Positions 35,280 to 44,059 are shown, numbered from the stretch's first letter. The stretch is 64,000 nucleotides of DNA from RGIG8244 sp045639325 (GCA_045639325.1 JAZUCU010000055.1:1-64000), one strand, 5' to 3'. Notes: generated by a model not told the origin, from the letters alone. Translations and numbers: made by a program.

Positions 35280-35986
35280 GGTCTGCCTCCAAATCTGCGA
35301 TTACGTTTATAATAAGTGTTGATAGCTTTTTCCAATTGTTCGTCATCAAAATCCGGCCAGTAAATATCGGTAAAGTAAAATTCTGCGTAAGACAACTGCC
35401 AGAGAAGAAAATTACTGATCCGCTCTTCGCCGCTGGTCCGGATCATCAAATCCGGATCAGGAATACCGGGGAGATAAAGATGATCTGCAACCGTTTGTTC
35501 TGTAATGGCTTCTGCTTGAATTTCGCCATTTTTGACTCCGGCAGCAATCTTACGGACGGCATCGGTGATTTCCTGACGTCCGCCATAATTCAATGCCAGA
35601 ATCAGCGTATGATCATAATCTTCTGCCGTGTAACGGATCACTTTCTTCAAACGTTCCACGCAGAAATCGGGCAATTCCTCCATTCTGCCGGTAACCAGAA
35701 GACGGATTCTGTTTTGCTTGATCTTTTCCTGATTTTCATCGAGAAAACGGGCAAGAAGATCCATCAGAAAACTGACTTCCTCTTTGGAACGTTTCCAGTT
35801 TTCCGTGCTGAATGCATACAGCGTCAAATAAGAAATATTGTGTTTGCGGATACTTTCCATCAAATCAAGGACCCGCTGTGCACCGGCGGCATGTCCATCG
35901 GAACGGGGAAGTTCCCGTTCTTTTGCCCATCTGCCGTTGCCATCCATAATAATGGCAATGTGTTTAATTGATTCCGTTATTTCCAT
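35276..35986 (-). CDS. uppS: Isoprenyl (undecaprenyl diphosphate) synthase
   Basis: This 236-residue cis-prenyltransferase builds the C55 lipid carrier for peptidoglycan and O-antigen. The motif IAIIMDGNGRWA (residues 10-21) contains the catalytic D15, and the C-terminal RTSGEERISNFLLWQLSYAE region with YWPDF matches family motifs. Its start lies inside gmhA (23-bp overlap) with GGAAGAG upstream. It is soluble or peripheral. Confidence 0.95.
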   Translation of the reverse strand: MEITESIKHIAIIMDGNGRWAKERELPRSDGHAAGAQRVLDLMESIRKHNISYLTLYAFSTENWKRSKEEVSFLMDLLARFLDENQEKIKQNRIRLLVTGRMEELPDFCVERLKKVIRYTAEDYDHTLILALNYGGRQEITDAVRKIAAGVKNGEIQAEAITEQTVADHLYLPGIPDPDLMIRTSGEERISNFLLWQLSYAEFYFTDIYWPDFDDEQLEKAINTYYKRNRRFGGRP

Positions 35987-36623
35987 AAAAATACTCTTCC
36001 AGCATAAGACAAAGTGTGTGATACATCGGCAGGTGATATTCCTGGATACGATAAGTTTCTCTTGAAGGAGCTTTCAGTACAACATCGGCATATTCTTCAC
36101 AGATTCCGCAATTTTCGCCGGTAAGGAGAATTGTTTTGATGCCCAATCCTCTGGCAGTGCGGAAACATTCAAAGACATTTTTTGCATTGCCGGAAGTACT
36201 GATACCGAAGACGACATCCCCTTCTTTCCCGAGCACAAACAACTGCTGGGCATAGGTATAAAAAGGATCGACGTCGTTATTGAATGCTGTCGTCAAAGCG
36301 GGATGCCCCAACAGGGAGACGGCTCTCAAACCGGGCTGAAGGACATCCAGCAGAGCGGGATCGCCACCATTCTGGATGAATTTGTTTCTGAAATCGTCAG
36401 AAACCTTTCTTTTTACAATAAAATTCTTCATCAACTCGCCGATAATATGCTCACAATCGGCTGCACTGCCGCCATTTCCGCAAAAAAATGCAGTTTTGCT
36501 ATTGACAAATGCGTTTTGAAGTGTTATATATACCTTGTTGAAATTTTCGACTTGCGGAAGGAGTTCCGGGAAACGGCGGAACAGCTCTTCTGCGTGCTTA
36601 TTGACATTTTTGTTGATATTCAT
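35964..36623 (-). CDS. gmhA: SIS-domain sedoheptulose-7-phosphate isomerase-like protein
   Basis: This 219-residue protein is a single SIS domain of the GmhA (phosphoheptose isomerase) type, which begins ADP-heptose synthesis for the LPS inner core. It has FFCGNGGSAADCEH (47-59), a GISTSGNAKNV phosphate loop, and a Glu/His-containing C-terminal helix (YRIQEYHLPMYHTLCLMLEEYF). It is somewhat longer than E. coli GmhA, and DiaA-like relatives cannot be excluded. It leads the operon gmhA-uppS-cdsA-waaA, all with overlapping ends. The start has GGAAAG just upstream. Confidence 0.82.
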   Translation of the reverse strand: MNINKNVNKHAEELFRRFPELLPQVENFNKVYITLQNAFVNSKTAFFCGNGGSAADCEHIIGELMKNFIVKRKVSDDFRNKFIQNGGDPALLDVLQPGLRAVSLLGHPALTTAFNNDVDPFYTYAQQLFVLGKEGDVVFGISTSGNAKNVFECFRTARGLGIKTILLTGENCGICEEYADVVLKAPSRETYRIQEYHLPMYHTLCLMLEEYFYGNNGIN

Positions 36624-36665
36624 ATAACTTTCCGGGTTGATTTGTTAATGAGACGTACTATTGTT

Positions 36666-36694
36666 AATAGAACACCATTTATTAAAAAAGTCAA
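36666..36694 (-). promoter_or_regulatory. Sigma70-type promoter of the gmhA-uppS-cdsA-waaA operon
   Basis: On the minus strand TTGACT (36689-36694), a 17-base spacer and TCTATT (36666-36671) lie about 45 bases before the gmhA start. The -10 box is imperfect. Confidence 0.4.
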
Positions 36695-36745
36695 TCATAA
36701 ATATCAACATTTTTTCAAATAAGTACAAAATGAGGTAGAAAATAT

Positions 36746-36771
36746 GGACTTATTAACATAATTAACAGTCC
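36746..36771. repeat. Imperfect 26-bp palindrome between gmhA and dnaN
   Basis: GGACT (36746-36750) and AGTCC (36767-36771) flank two TTAA blocks in near-symmetric arrangement. It lies between divergent genes and may be a protein-binding site. Confidence 0.3.
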
Positions 36772-36851
36772 TATTACTATTTCTTTTAAATCCGGACTGG
36801 AAATTTTGAAATATTGAGCTATATTAATTTGTTCACAAGAAAGGTGGCAAA

Positions 36852-37946
36852 ATGAAAATCAAAGTCAATCAGGAAACATTATGTAAAGCACTTCAGAAAG
36901 TGACAAACATCATCGGCAGCCGTACAACGCTTCCGGTGCTTGCCAACGTCTGGATGCACGCCGAAGAAAACAAATTAACAATCGTAACCACAGACCTGGA
37001 AATCCGCTATGTAACAGAAATTCCGGCTGAAGTGGAAGAAAGCGGTAAAACTACCCTTCCCGCAAAGAAGCTGCTCGGACTCGTTTCCCGCTTCCACGGT
37101 GATATTACTATTGAAAGTAATGAAAACTATCATTCTGTTATCCGCTGCGGTTCTGCCGAAATCATGCTGCTCGGCTTGAATCCCGATGACTTCCCCATCC
37201 TCACAACTTTTGAAGTCATCCGTACCATTCAGATGAAACAGGCTGACCTTGCTGAACTCATCGAAAAAATCTCCTATGCTGTCAGCGTGGAAGATTCCCG
37301 TAAAGTTCTCCAGGGTATCCTTCTTTCTGTTCATGAAGGCAAAATCACTGCTGTTGCAACCGACGGGAAACGTCTTGCTCTGACAGAAAAGATGCTGGAT
37401 AACGTTCCGGAAGGCAGCGATGGCGATATCATCATCACCCTGAAATCTGCCCAGGAATTGAAACGCGTCATGGATAAGACCAGTGATGTCACAATGGAAA
37501 TCGGTGAAAAACAGATCACATTCCATCTCGGTGATACTACAATCACATCCAAATTGATCGAAGGTGTGTACCCCAATTACCGTCAGGTCATTCCGGCTTC
37601 CTTCAAGAAGAATATCGGTATTCAGTGCGATCAGTTCATCTATGCGCTTGAATTGTTGAGTGTTACACTTGCTGATTCCACAAGCCCGCTGGTCAAATTG
37701 ACATTCAAGGATAATCAGTTGCGTTTTGATGCAAACAGCAATATCGGTGAAGGTAACGAATCCATTGCCATCGAATACGAAGGCGAAGAAATGTCTGCTT
37801 CCTTCAATCCCCACTATCTGCTGGATCCCTTCAAACACCTGCCCAACGATCAGATGTTCCTGAAGATCAACGATGTGGTCAGCCCCATTGCTTTGGAAAC
37901 TGCAGATGGTTTCCTTTACGTGATCATGCCGATGCGTAATAAATAA
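36852..37946 (+). CDS. dnaN: DNA polymerase III beta subunit (sliding clamp)
   Basis: This 364-residue protein is the ring-shaped clamp that holds the replicative polymerase on DNA. It has three successive clamp folds, the family motif ATDGKRLAL (about residue 177) and the C-terminal VIMPMRNK, the usual clamp ending. AAAGGTGG lies six bases before ATG. It is divergent from the envelope operon and is followed by a terminator, then recF. dnaA is not adjacent in this window, although dnaA-dnaN-recF is a common order. Confidence 0.97.
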   Translation: MKIKVNQETLCKALQKVTNIIGSRTTLPVLANVWMHAEENKLTIVTTDLEIRYVTEIPAEVEESGKTTLPAKKLLGLVSRFHGDITIESNENYHSVIRCGSAEIMLLGLNPDDFPILTTFEVIRTIQMKQADLAELIEKISYAVSVEDSRKVLQGILLSVHEGKITAVATDGKRLALTEKMLDNVPEGSDGDIIITLKSAQELKRVMDKTSDVTMEIGEKQITFHLGDTTITSKLIEGVYPNYRQVIPASFKKNIGIQCDQFIYALELLSVTLADSTSPLVKLTFKDNQLRFDANSNIGEGNESIAIEYEGEEMSASFNPHYLLDPFKHLPNDQMFLKINDVVSPIALETADGFLYVIMPMRNK

Positions 37947-37967
37947 TCAGTTTTTTGATGATTTTTC

Positions 37968-38004
37968 CGGGTCGCTTTCTACATCAGAGGGCGACCCGTT
38001 TTTT
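37968..38004 (+). terminator. Rho-independent terminator after dnaN
   Basis: CGGGTCGC (37968-37975) and GCGACCCG (37991-37998) form a perfect 8-bp stem with a 15-base loop, followed by six T bases. It lies 12 bases before the recF start, so dnaN and recF are partly uncoupled. Confidence 0.9.
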
Positions 38005-38015
38005 CTACACGGACC

Positions 38016-39089
38016 ATGATTGATTCGCTGAATTTACAGAACTTCCGCTGCTTTGAATCTCTTTCTCTGCAGTTTAATAAGAAACATATTCTCCTTTCCG
38101 GTTCCAACGGACAGGGGAAGTCTTCTGTTTTGGAAGCAGTATTTTTCCTTGCCAATTTACGGTCATTCCGCACCGCCAGAATCTCTGACATGTTCCGGAT
38201 CGGGACACAATCCTTCCGCATCAATGCCACTGCTCATATCGGCTCTTTTCCGCAAAAATTCGAGATTGAGCAGAACGGGTCGGCAAGACGATTGCGGATC
38301 GACAGCAATCCGGTTGCCAAATCCAGCGATTTCTGCGGCGGATTACGGACGATCGCCTTCCTTCCCGATGATCCGTTGATCCTTACCGGTTCCTCCCAGC
38401 AAAGACGCCGTTTTTTCGATATGTTCATCTCGATGATGGATCGGGAATATTTCCGCAGTTTGCAAAAGTATTCCACGGCTTTGAAAACCCGGAATCTGCT
38501 GCTGCGTGAACAGGTGATCAAGCAGGATGTATTGGATGCGTGGGATGATATTCTTGCGGAAAACGGCAGCCGGATCGTTGCCATGCGCAATACGTATTCT
38601 CATATTCTCGGTGATTTCATGCGTACTTTATTGCAGAATCTCCGCCCGGAAATGGCAGACTTCAAAATATTGATGCGTTATTCCAGAGAAACGGATAACA
38701 AGGAAGGTTTCAAGAAACGTCTCGCCGCTCAATTTGCCAGAGATCGTGCGGCACGGTTTACTTCCAGCGGTCCTCATGCCGATGATTTTGATTTTCAGTT
38801 TGATAATAAATCGTTACGTGTCTGCGGTTCCCGCGGGCAATGCCGTATTATTTCCTTTGCCATGAAAATGGCGGAATTGGAAATCGTCAATACCCGCCCG
38901 TCCGGCAAAACAATTGTGTTGATCGATGATGCTGCTGCCGATCTCGATCAACGTGCCAGAGAGGCGTTTTACAACAAAATAGAATCAGCAGCTCAAATTT
39001 TTCATGCTTCCACCGATCCTGATCCGTTATTCAATGCAGATCAGGCACAAATTATAATCCCGGGACAAAGGAGTCAACCCCATGTTTAA
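38016..39089 (+). CDS. recF: DNA replication and repair protein RecF
   Basis: This 357-residue SMC-like ATPase loads RecA at gaps with RecO and RecR. It has Walker A GSNGQGKSS (29-37), a coiled central arm, the ABC signature region CGSRGQCRII and Walker B TIVLIDDAAADLD near residue 308. RecF's usual LLLDD-x-x-x-ELD is here LIDDAAADLD, a mild variant. The ribosome-binding site is weak, and the start lies just after the dnaN terminator. Its end overlaps thiI by 8 bp. Confidence 0.93.
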   Translation: MIDSLNLQNFRCFESLSLQFNKKHILLSGSNGQGKSSVLEAVFFLANLRSFRTARISDMFRIGTQSFRINATAHIGSFPQKFEIEQNGSARRLRIDSNPVAKSSDFCGGLRTIAFLPDDPLILTGSSQQRRRFFDMFISMMDREYFRSLQKYSTALKTRNLLLREQVIKQDVLDAWDDILAENGSRIVAMRNTYSHILGDFMRTLLQNLRPEMADFKILMRYSRETDNKEGFKKRLAAQFARDRAARFTSSGPHADDFDFQFDNKSLRVCGSRGQCRIISFAMKMAELEIVNTRPSGKTIVLIDDAAADLDQRAREAFYNKIESAAQIFHASTDPDPLFNADQAQIIIPGQRSQPHV

Positions 39090-40287
39090 CCATATTGTCT
39101 GCCGCTATAACGAAATCGCAACCAAAAGCGGAAACCGTGCCATGTTTGAACGCCGCCTGATCGATAACATGCGCGCCGCCTGTGCCGATCTGGATACAAA
39201 ACTCAAATTCAACCGTATGCGCGGCAGAATCGTGATTTACCGGGATCAGGACGTCGAATTCACGCCCGAAGAAAAAGCCGCCATTTCTCAACGTCTGGAA
39301 CGCTGTTTCGGGCTCGATTCCTTCTCGTTCTGTCTCGAAGGGGAACGCACCATGGAAGCGGTGGAGGAAATGATCAAGAAAACTGTTCCGGAAATGTTTG
39401 CGCCTTTCCTCGAAAAGAACGGCGTTGTTCAGTTCCGTACACGGGCAAGACGTGCCGATAAGCGGTTCCCCGGTACTTCCAAGGATATTGAAATTGCCGC
39501 CGCTACAATCGTGGAAAAATTGATCGGTCCGGGTAAAGTAAAAGTCAATCTGGATCATCCGGACGTTTCTATCGGTATTGAAATCCGTGAACACAACTCC
39601 ATTTTGTATTTTGACAGCCTGAAAGCAGCAGGCGGTCTCCCCGTCGGTTCCAACGCTCCCATGTTGGCTTTGCTTTCCGGCGGGATCGATTCTCCGGTGG
39701 CATGCCACATGACCATGAAACGTGGTTGTCACGTGGATTTTCTGACATTCCACAGTTATCCTTACACACCCCGTGGAACGGTGGAAAAAGTGCAGCGGAT
39801 TGCGGATCTGGTCAATCAGTTCCAGACGCCCCGTGGAATTCTTTACGCCTGCAATATTTCTGAAATTCAGAAATTGATCCGGGATAATTGCGATCCCAGA
39901 TACCGTACCGTTCTTTACCGCCGTATTATGATGCGGATTGCTTCCAAACTCTGCACGGAAAAGAAACGGTTTGCTATTGTTACGGGTGAATCCATCGGAC
40001 AGGTTGCCAGTCAGACCGTGGAAAACATGTCTGTAATTGAAAAGGCATCGGATTATCTGATTGTCCGTCCGTTATGCGGTTTTGATAAAAACGAAACGAT
40101 CCGTCGTGCGGAAGCGATCGGTTCGTTTGAAACATCCATTGAACCGATGCCTGACAGCTGTACGGTTTTTGCTCCGGATTCTCCGGTTCTTCGTGCAAAG
40201 CTCCATACCGTTGAGTATGAAGAATCCAAGATTCCGGATCTGGAAAATGCCATTCAGCAGGCATACGATACAATGGAGATTTATTGA
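39082..40287 (+). CDS. thiI: tRNA 4-thiouridine synthase ThiI
   Basis: This 401-residue protein makes 4-thiouridine at tRNA position 8 and may serve thiamine synthesis. It has an N-terminal ferredoxin-like plus THUMP region (about 1-165), the PP-loop SGGIDS (199-204) and a C-terminal MPDSCTVFAPDSP with the conserved cysteine. It lacks the C-terminal rhodanese domain of the E. coli enzyme, as in most bacteria. AAAGGAG lies seven bases before ATG. It overlaps the end of recF by 8 bp, an unusual partner that implies co-translation. Confidence 0.93.
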   Translation: MFNHIVCRYNEIATKSGNRAMFERRLIDNMRAACADLDTKLKFNRMRGRIVIYRDQDVEFTPEEKAAISQRLERCFGLDSFSFCLEGERTMEAVEEMIKKTVPEMFAPFLEKNGVVQFRTRARRADKRFPGTSKDIEIAAATIVEKLIGPGKVKVNLDHPDVSIGIEIREHNSILYFDSLKAAGGLPVGSNAPMLALLSGGIDSPVACHMTMKRGCHVDFLTFHSYPYTPRGTVEKVQRIADLVNQFQTPRGILYACNISEIQKLIRDNCDPRYRTVLYRRIMMRIASKLCTEKKRFAIVTGESIGQVASQTVENMSVIEKASDYLIVRPLCGFDKNETIRRAEAIGSFETSIEPMPDSCTVFAPDSPVLRAKLHTVEYEESKIPDLENAIQQAYDTMEIY

Positions 40288-40289
40288 TA

Positions 40290-40308
40290 ATCAGAAATCA
40301 AGTTCGGT
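40290..40308 (+). repeat. 19-bp direct repeat, left copy
   Basis: ATCAGAAATCAAGTTCGGT occurs here, 3 bases after the thiI stop codon, and again at 40746-40764. The two copies flank a 437-base segment with a decayed gene fragment. Confidence 0.85.
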
Positions 40309-40323
40309 GGTATTATAGTCGTT

Positions 40324-40346
40324 GTTGTATATTACAGATATACAAC
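40324..40346. repeat. 9-bp inverted repeat inside the left end of the inserted segment
   Basis: GTTGTATAT (40324-40332) and ATATACAAC (40338-40346) are perfect arms around TACAG. It lies 15 bases inside the left direct repeat and could be a recombinase or regulator site. Confidence 0.5.
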
Positions 40347-40667
40347 TATATAGCACAAGGTAATTCTTATCCTGTGTTTGATATTTCAGATTGCGGATTT
40401 ATAGTAAGATTTGATGCCTTGAAATCTGCATTGATTGAAAATGTCCCTGAAAATGTCCCTGAAAGATTAACTGGTCTCAAAAAGAAAATTTATGAGATGA
40501 TTAAACAAAATCCCCATATCTCTCGAACACAAATCGCATTAAAATGCGGTAAAAGTGTGAAAACTGTTGGACGATATCTTTCTGAAATGAGTTATCTTAT
40601 TCAGCATACTGGTTCTGCAAGAGGCGGTCAGTGGATAATTTTACCTGAAAGAAATAATAAGAAATAA
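40338..40667 (+). pseudogene. 5'-truncated AlbA/RecG-like transcriptional regulator remnant
   Basis: The readable frame here encodes the C-terminal end of a schlafen AlbA_2/'RecG-like' regulator. A short piece of its ATPase-like domain (GNSYPVFDISDCGFIVRF) is followed by NVPENVPERLT and a winged-helix region (KKKIYEMIKQNPHISRTQIALKCGKSV...). The protein ends with RGGQWIIL, typical of the family. The N-terminal AlbA domain and any start are missing, so it is a broken gene. It lies between the 19-bp direct repeats and is more A/T-rich than its neighbours, which points to acquired DNA. Confidence 0.7.
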
Positions 40668-40745
40668 GTCATTGAGGCTTTTATATATTTCAAAATTAAG
40701 AAAATACAGGTAAAAATGGTATTGATTGCAATATCTTGCAGGAAT

Positions 40746-40764
40746 ATCAGAAATCAAGTTCGGT
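40746..40764 (+). repeat. 19-bp direct repeat, right copy
   Basis: This copy covers the last codons and stop of the hotdog thioesterase gene (40747-41250, minus strand), so it is probably the original sequence. The copy at 40290-40308 would have arisen with the insertion. Confidence 0.85.
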
Positions 40765-41250
40765 TACGCCGTCTTCGATGAGATAAGGCATTTCTTCGTG
40801 GACGGTGACACCGGCAGAGATTTCCTGGGGATCCAGTTTCAGACATTTTATTTCGCCGTTGGCAAGTAAAATGCGGTCAAGACTGTAAATTTCCGCTTTG
40901 ACGACGGTAAAACGGCGGGTGTCACGGATCAATTCTCCGCGGACATATAAAAATTCTTCGTAGGGGACCGGTTTACGGAAATCGGCATTCAGACTCATTG
41001 TAACCGCAAAATCATCTTCGCAGCCTCCATGATTCGCCCACATGGCACGCAAGCCCATTTCGTCCAGTACGGCTGTAATCATGCCGCCGTGGACGCGTCC
41101 GGGATAGCTTTGATGATTCACGGAAAATTTGAATTTGCTCATGACAGAGCCGTCTGCCATGTTATAAAAAGGTGCGCGGAGCCCGGCAGGATTATCCAGA
41201 CCGCAAATAACACACATTCTGCTGTTTCTCTGTTTGCTTAATACTTTCAT
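40747..41250 (-). CDS. PaaI/hotdog-fold thioesterase
   Basis: This 167-residue protein has a single hotdog fold with the PaaI-like core GRVHGGMITAVLDEMGLRAMW, in which the HGG and the Glu/Asp on the long helix form the active site. An N-terminal CVICGLDNPAGL zinc-finger-like start is common in this subgroup. It probably hydrolyses an acyl-CoA thioester. The ATG at 41250 is chosen (GAAGGA about 12 bases upstream); the open frame reaches 41403 but would overlap the MBL gene. It follows that gene by 1 bp, so the two are co-transcribed. Confidence 0.82.
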   Translation of the reverse strand: MKVLSKQRNSRMCVICGLDNPAGLRAPFYNMADGSVMSKFKFSVNHQSYPGRVHGGMITAVLDEMGLRAMWANHGGCEDDFAVTMSLNADFRKPVPYEEFLYVRGELIRDTRRFTVVKAEIYSLDRILLANGEIKCLKLDPQEISAGVTVHEEMPYLIEDGVTELDF

Positions 41251-41251
41251 T

Positions 41252-42184
41252 TTATTTTTTTTCCTTCCATAAAATTTTATCGCCCCAGACGGGCAGAATG
41301 GCATTTTTTCCTGCGGCAATGACTTGTTCCAGAGCCGCGATACCATCCTGATAAGTCCAGCGCCAGTGATTCCATTCGTGATGCAATTCCAGAAGATGAG
41401 CAATCACCGTTGTTTCCGCCTTTACCGTTTGCGTTGCAGCATCCACAACCTTGAGTCCGACAAATGGATGAACGATATGGAAATCGACGTGATCGGAAAC
41501 CGGTTTGAGCTGTTCCGCACGGTGAGAATCGCCACTGTGGAAGATGACACAGGCATTTTCTCCCTTTCCGCAGACGATTTCAAACGGCATGACAAATTTC
41601 TGCAGACTGGGGTTGTGATCGGATTCATGAGCGTAAATGGTCAGATTTTCAAACTCAATCTTGCGGAACGGCTCTTTGGAATATCCGCCCAATGAGGGGA
41701 AGAAATTGCTGTAAATCATTTTCTTTTCTTTTAACATGGCTTGCAGCAGCTTGAGGGTATAATGATCCCGGTGGTTGTGTGTGACCATGACAAATTCAAG
41801 ATACGGAACCAATTCTTCACTGCGGCGATGGTGGATGTCAATACCGAAACAGTGGTCAGATGTTTTGATGACACATCCCATATTATAAAGATACCAGATT
41901 GCGACTTCATTTTCTGCAACGGTTTCATTTTTTACACCGTTGAGGACTTTTTCAAAAGCATGATCATAAAAGTGAAACAGGGGAGAATTATGGTAGAATT
42001 CTTCCACTTTTTCCGAATCGAGGGAGCATCCGGGCAGATAGAAAGATTCATAGACAGAAGGTGTGACGTCATTCACATATTTCTGTATGATTTCCATAGA
42101 ACTCAAACGTTTCTGCAAGTCATCCGGAGCAGTTTCAAAAAAGACTTTTTCCGCATTGATCACATCAATCATAGAATTTTCCAT
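41252..42184 (-). CDS. Metallo-beta-lactamase-fold hydrolase
   Basis: This 310-residue protein has an MBL fold with THNHRDHY (about 134-141) as the metal motif, HESDHNP as a second site, and a GDSH further on. An additional N-terminal helical part of about 90 residues precedes the fold. The family includes lactonases (UlaG-like), phosphodiesterases and nucleases. The HNHRDH variation of HxHxDH and lack of a signal peptide do not settle the substrate. AAAGGTGA lies three bases before ATG. It is the upstream gene of a pair with the hotdog thioesterase. Confidence 0.78.
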   Translation of the reverse strand: MENSMIDVINAEKVFFETAPDDLQKRLSSMEIIQKYVNDVTPSVYESFYLPGCSLDSEKVEEFYHNSPLFHFYDHAFEKVLNGVKNETVAENEVAIWYLYNMGCVIKTSDHCFGIDIHHRRSEELVPYLEFVMVTHNHRDHYTLKLLQAMLKEKKMIYSNFFPSLGGYSKEPFRKIEFENLTIYAHESDHNPSLQKFVMPFEIVCGKGENACVIFHSGDSHRAEQLKPVSDHVDFHIVHPFVGLKVVDAATQTVKAETTVIAHLLELHHEWNHWRWTYQDGIAALEQVIAAGKNAILPVWGDKILWKEKK

Positions 42185-42287
42185 AAATCACCTTTATTGT
42201 GTTTCAAGATACAACACAATATACTTTGAATTTTAAAAAATGCAACAGGGAATGTTTACAGGAGGGGGAAAAAAGGGCAAAAAAAAT

Positions 42288-42363
42288 TGGTGGCTAGTGC
42301 CGGGCTCGAACCAGCGACCTGTGGATTATGATTCCAATGCTCTACCAACTGAGCTAACTAGCC
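42288..42363 (-). tRNA. tRNA with CAT anticodon (tRNA-Met, or tRNA-Ile2)
   Basis: The minus strand folds as a full cloverleaf. The acceptor stem is GGCTAGT/ACTAGCC with an encoded CCA end (42288-42290), the D arm is GCTC/GAGC, and the anticodon loop is ATCATAA with CAT at the anticodon. The T arm is GCTGG/CCGGC around TTCGAGC. The lowest anticodon-stem pair (27-43) is a T-C mismatch. Elongator Met is more likely, but a lysidine-modified Ile tRNA cannot be excluded. A T-run follows the 3' end on its strand. Confidence 0.93.
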
Positions 42364-42423
42364 ATCAAATTAATATTAATATACACCCTTTTTTTGAAAA
42401 TGCAAGCAGAAAGTTGAAAATAT

Positions 42424-44025
42424 TTACGAATTTTTAAATTTATGTTTGATGAACAACAGAACTGCCAGCATGATTGCTACCTGTATCGGGAACACAATAA
42501 ACCAGTTACAGATAATTCCCGCAAGCAGGAACCCGATAAAGGAAATTCCCGCAACAACGCAAACATAAGGCAACTGAGTCGATACATGGGTGATATGATC
42601 ACATTGTGCACCCGCAGAAGACATAACAGTCGTATCCGAAATGGGGGAACAGTGGTCACCGCAGACTGCCCCGGCAAGACATGCAGACATGCCGATGAAG
42701 AGCAGCGGGCTTTCCGCCGGGAAAATGCTGCAGACAATCGGAATGAGAATCCCGAATGTGCCCCAGGAGGTTCCGGTGGAAAATGCCAGTACACAGGCAA
42801 CAATAAAGATTACTGCCGGGAGGAATTGTGCCAGTCCGGGTGCAGAATTGCTGATCAGATGAGCAATAAATTCTTTACATTCCAATGCGGAAGTAATGTT
42901 TTTCAGCCCGGTTGCCATTGTCAGAATCAGAATGGCAGGTACCATGGCATTGAAGCCGCTTACAATGCTCTGTGAGACATCGGTCAGCTTAACTGCGCCG
43001 CGGCAGAGCAGATAAAGTGCAGAAATCAGGACAGCAATCACTGCGCCCCAGGACAATGCAACAGAGGCATCGGTATCGCCGAATGCCGTGATGAAATTCT
43101 TGCCGTCAAGAATACCGCCGACATAGAGCAATGCAAATACGCAAATCAGAATCAGCAATCCAATGGGAACCATCATATCAATCACGCGGCTGTTCGGACG
43201 GTCTTCTGTCTGCAGAGTTCCAGCGACTTGTTTACCGCTGAAGATATCGCCGTTTTCCAAAGCATTGCGTTCATGTTTTGCCATTGGGCCGAAGTCGATA
43301 TTCAAAGCTGTAATCAGAATAATAAAGATCAGAGTCAGCCAGGAATAGAAGTTATAAGGTATTGCCATGATAAACATTTGCAAACCGGTATATTTTGTAC
43401 CTTCGGCGTATTGGGAAACGGCGGCAGCCCAGGAAGAAATCGGGGCAATCATACAAATCGGCGCAGCTGTGGCGTCGATAATGTAAGCCAGTTTTGCACG
43501 GGAAACCAGTTTTTTATCGGTGACAGGCTTCATCACGCTGCCGACGGTCAGACAGTTGAAATAGTCGTCAACAAAGATCAGAACACCGAGGAAGAATGTG
43601 GCAAAGATCGTACCTTTCCGGCTTTTGATCCGGTTCTGTGCCCATCTGCCGAACGCTGCAGCACCGCCGCTCTTGTTCATCAAACTTACGATGATCCCGA
43701 GGAGAACAAGGAAAATCAGAACACCGGCGATATCCTGAACGGCTTTGATCAATCCGGTTTTGATGATCACGTCAACGATTTTGAAGGGGGAGAATGCGGC
43801 AGAGAAACATCCGCCCAGCACAATACCGGCAAAAAGAGAGAAATAAACTTCTTTCGTCAGCAATGCCAATACAATGGCAAGCAGAGGCGGGAGCAATGCC
43901 CAGAATGTGCCTTTGAAAGGATTGACAGCCTGCACTGCTTTAGCGGCTTCTGCGCCTGCTTCTCCGGCGGAAAGCATAACGGCTGCCAGAGTCAGGATTC
44001 CGAAAATACAGAATAATTTTTTCAT
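42424..44025 (-). CDS. NhaC-family Na+/H+ antiporter
   Basis: This 533-residue membrane protein has about twelve hydrophobic segments and motifs of the NhaC/ArsB-like antiporters: FVDDYFNCLTVGSVMKPVTD (about 151-170), STGTSWGTFGILIP and GDHCSPISDTTVMSSAGAQCDH near the C-terminus. The N-terminal 25 residues look like a cleavable signal followed by an Ala/Glu-rich spacer. It should exchange Na+ (or another cation or organic ion) for protons across the inner membrane. It lies 34 bp after the oxidoreductase gene on the same strand. The solute is not certain, as some NhaC relatives carry malate/lactate. Confidence 0.87.
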   Translation of the reverse strand: MKKLFCIFGILTLAAVMLSAGEAGAEAAKAVQAVNPFKGTFWALLPPLLAIVLALLTKEVYFSLFAGIVLGGCFSAAFSPFKIVDVIIKTGLIKAVQDIAGVLIFLVLLGIIVSLMNKSGGAAAFGRWAQNRIKSRKGTIFATFFLGVLIFVDDYFNCLTVGSVMKPVTDKKLVSRAKLAYIIDATAAPICMIAPISSWAAAVSQYAEGTKYTGLQMFIMAIPYNFYSWLTLIFIILITALNIDFGPMAKHERNALENGDIFSGKQVAGTLQTEDRPNSRVIDMMVPIGLLILICVFALLYVGGILDGKNFITAFGDTDASVALSWGAVIAVLISALYLLCRGAVKLTDVSQSIVSGFNAMVPAILILTMATGLKNITSALECKEFIAHLISNSAPGLAQFLPAVIFIVACVLAFSTGTSWGTFGILIPIVCSIFPAESPLLFIGMSACLAGAVCGDHCSPISDTTVMSSAGAQCDHITHVSTQLPYVCVVAGISFIGFLLAGIICNWFIVFPIQVAIMLAVLLFIKHKFKNS

Positions 44026-44059
44026 AAAAGTTACCTTTTGATTTATGATGATTTTATAT

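Noticed and set aside
36624..36851. Possible oriC between gmhA and dnaN
   Set aside because: Only one DnaA-box-like site (TTGTTCACA at 36829-36837) with one mismatch is visible, and dnaA is absent.
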